Below, piece by piece: positions 5,142 to 5,365 of a DNA stretch of 5,365 nucleotides. Position 1 is the stretch's first letter. Each line of letters begins with the position of its first letter. The stretch comes from Hydrogenophilales bacterium RIFOXYD1_FULL_62_11. Lineage in GTDB: Bacteria; Pseudomonadota; Gammaproteobacteria; Burkholderiales; Thiobacillaceae. The DNA lies in the NCBI GenBank assembly GCA_001802655.1, contig MGZO01000057.1, forward strand, positions 15,399-20,763, given 5' to 3'. The position numbers and the translations under genes were made by a program. The notes under the pieces were generated by a model, which did no database searches, was not told the origin of the DNA, and saw only the letters and a list, made by a program, of their open reading frames with translations.

Positions 5142-5365
5142 AAATCGGATTTATCGGCAGTGGCATCATGGGGCGTCCGATGGCGGAAAACCTGTTGCGT
5201 GCGGGACATCAATTGTTCGTCTACGGCCGCCGCTTCGATCGTTTAGAACCGATGCTGGTCGCCGGCGCCCTGGGCAAGGGCACGCCGGCCGAAGTTGCCG
5301 CCGAGGCCGACATCAGTTTTACCGTCGTCTCCGATACCACTGACGTCGAGCAGATCATTTTTGGC
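5138..5365 (+). CDS. Beta-hydroxyacid dehydrogenase (3-hydroxyisobutyrate dehydrogenase / tartronate semialdehyde reductase family), 5' part
   Basis: 76 codons are visible, open to the right edge. The N-terminus MKIGFIGSGIMGRPMAENLL holds the Rossmann dinucleotide motif GxGxMG with the family signature FIGxGxMGxPMAxNL at residues 5-20. VYGRR at 28-32 sits at the end of the second strand, where Arg residues commonly favour NADP over NAD. The region VVSDTTDVEQIIFG (63-76) matches the VVSDxxxVxxVxxG segment of this family. Members oxidise or reduce small 3-hydroxyacids (3-hydroxyisobutyrate, tartronate semialdehyde/glycerate). The catalytic Lys lies beyond the window, so the substrate cannot be assigned and no gene symbol is given. 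It is translationally coupled to the AEC transporter upstream. Confidence 0.88.
   Translation, partial: MKIGFIGSGIMGRPMAENLLRAGHQLFVYGRRFDRLEPMLVAGALGKGTPAEVAAEADISFTVVSDTTDVEQIIFG

Noticed and set aside
4589..5212. 207-codon minus-strand open frame opposite the transporter
   Set aside because: Ser/Thr/Pro-rich shadow composition, no motif, and it runs across two well-supported plus-strand genes.

Overview
The window is GC-rich and tightly packed with protein genes on both strands. The protein families and gene style fit a Gram-negative proteobacterium, most likely a betaproteobacterium (inference from protein style only; no rRNA or marker gene is present). I see no mobile element, CRISPR array, tRNA or rRNA.

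Left half, minus strand (read from 3008 down to 1): a two-component signalling operon. A promoter-like pair (TTGACG / TATAAA) sits immediately upstream of a sensor gene with an HDOD-like domain and a GAF domain. Its coding frame breaks before the histidine-kinase core, which continues in another frame as a 261-codon reading frame. A run of seven C residues (minus strand, 1735-1729) lies in the overlap. It has exactly the phase in which a -1 slip, or one extra base, would join the two parts into a single HDOD-GAF-HisKA-HATPase kinase of about 663 residues. Downstream by 24 nt is a response regulator with receiver, PAS and the start of a GGDEF domain, cut by the window edge. Together they look like a cognate kinase and a regulator controlling cyclic-di-GMP synthesis.

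Middle (2971-3128): the only real regulatory intergenic region. It is divergent, comparatively AT-rich and holds several short dyads. One dyad brackets the -35 box of the kinase promoter.

Right half, plus strand: pbpG, a periplasmic D-Ala-D-Ala endopeptidase of the PBP7 type with signal peptide and intact SxxK, SDN and KTG motifs. A perfect 10-bp hairpin follows it. Next comes an AEC-family (auxin efflux carrier/malonate permease type) membrane transporter. Its stop codon overlaps by ATGA the start of a beta-hydroxyacid dehydrogenase (3-hydroxyisobutyrate dehydrogenase / tartronate semialdehyde reductase family), cut by the right edge. The last two genes are probably co-translated and may serve uptake or export and oxidation/reduction of a small organic acid.

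The most interesting signal is the kinase frame break at the C7 tract. It could be a sequencing indel, a real disrupting mutation, a phase-variable switch or programmed frameshifting.
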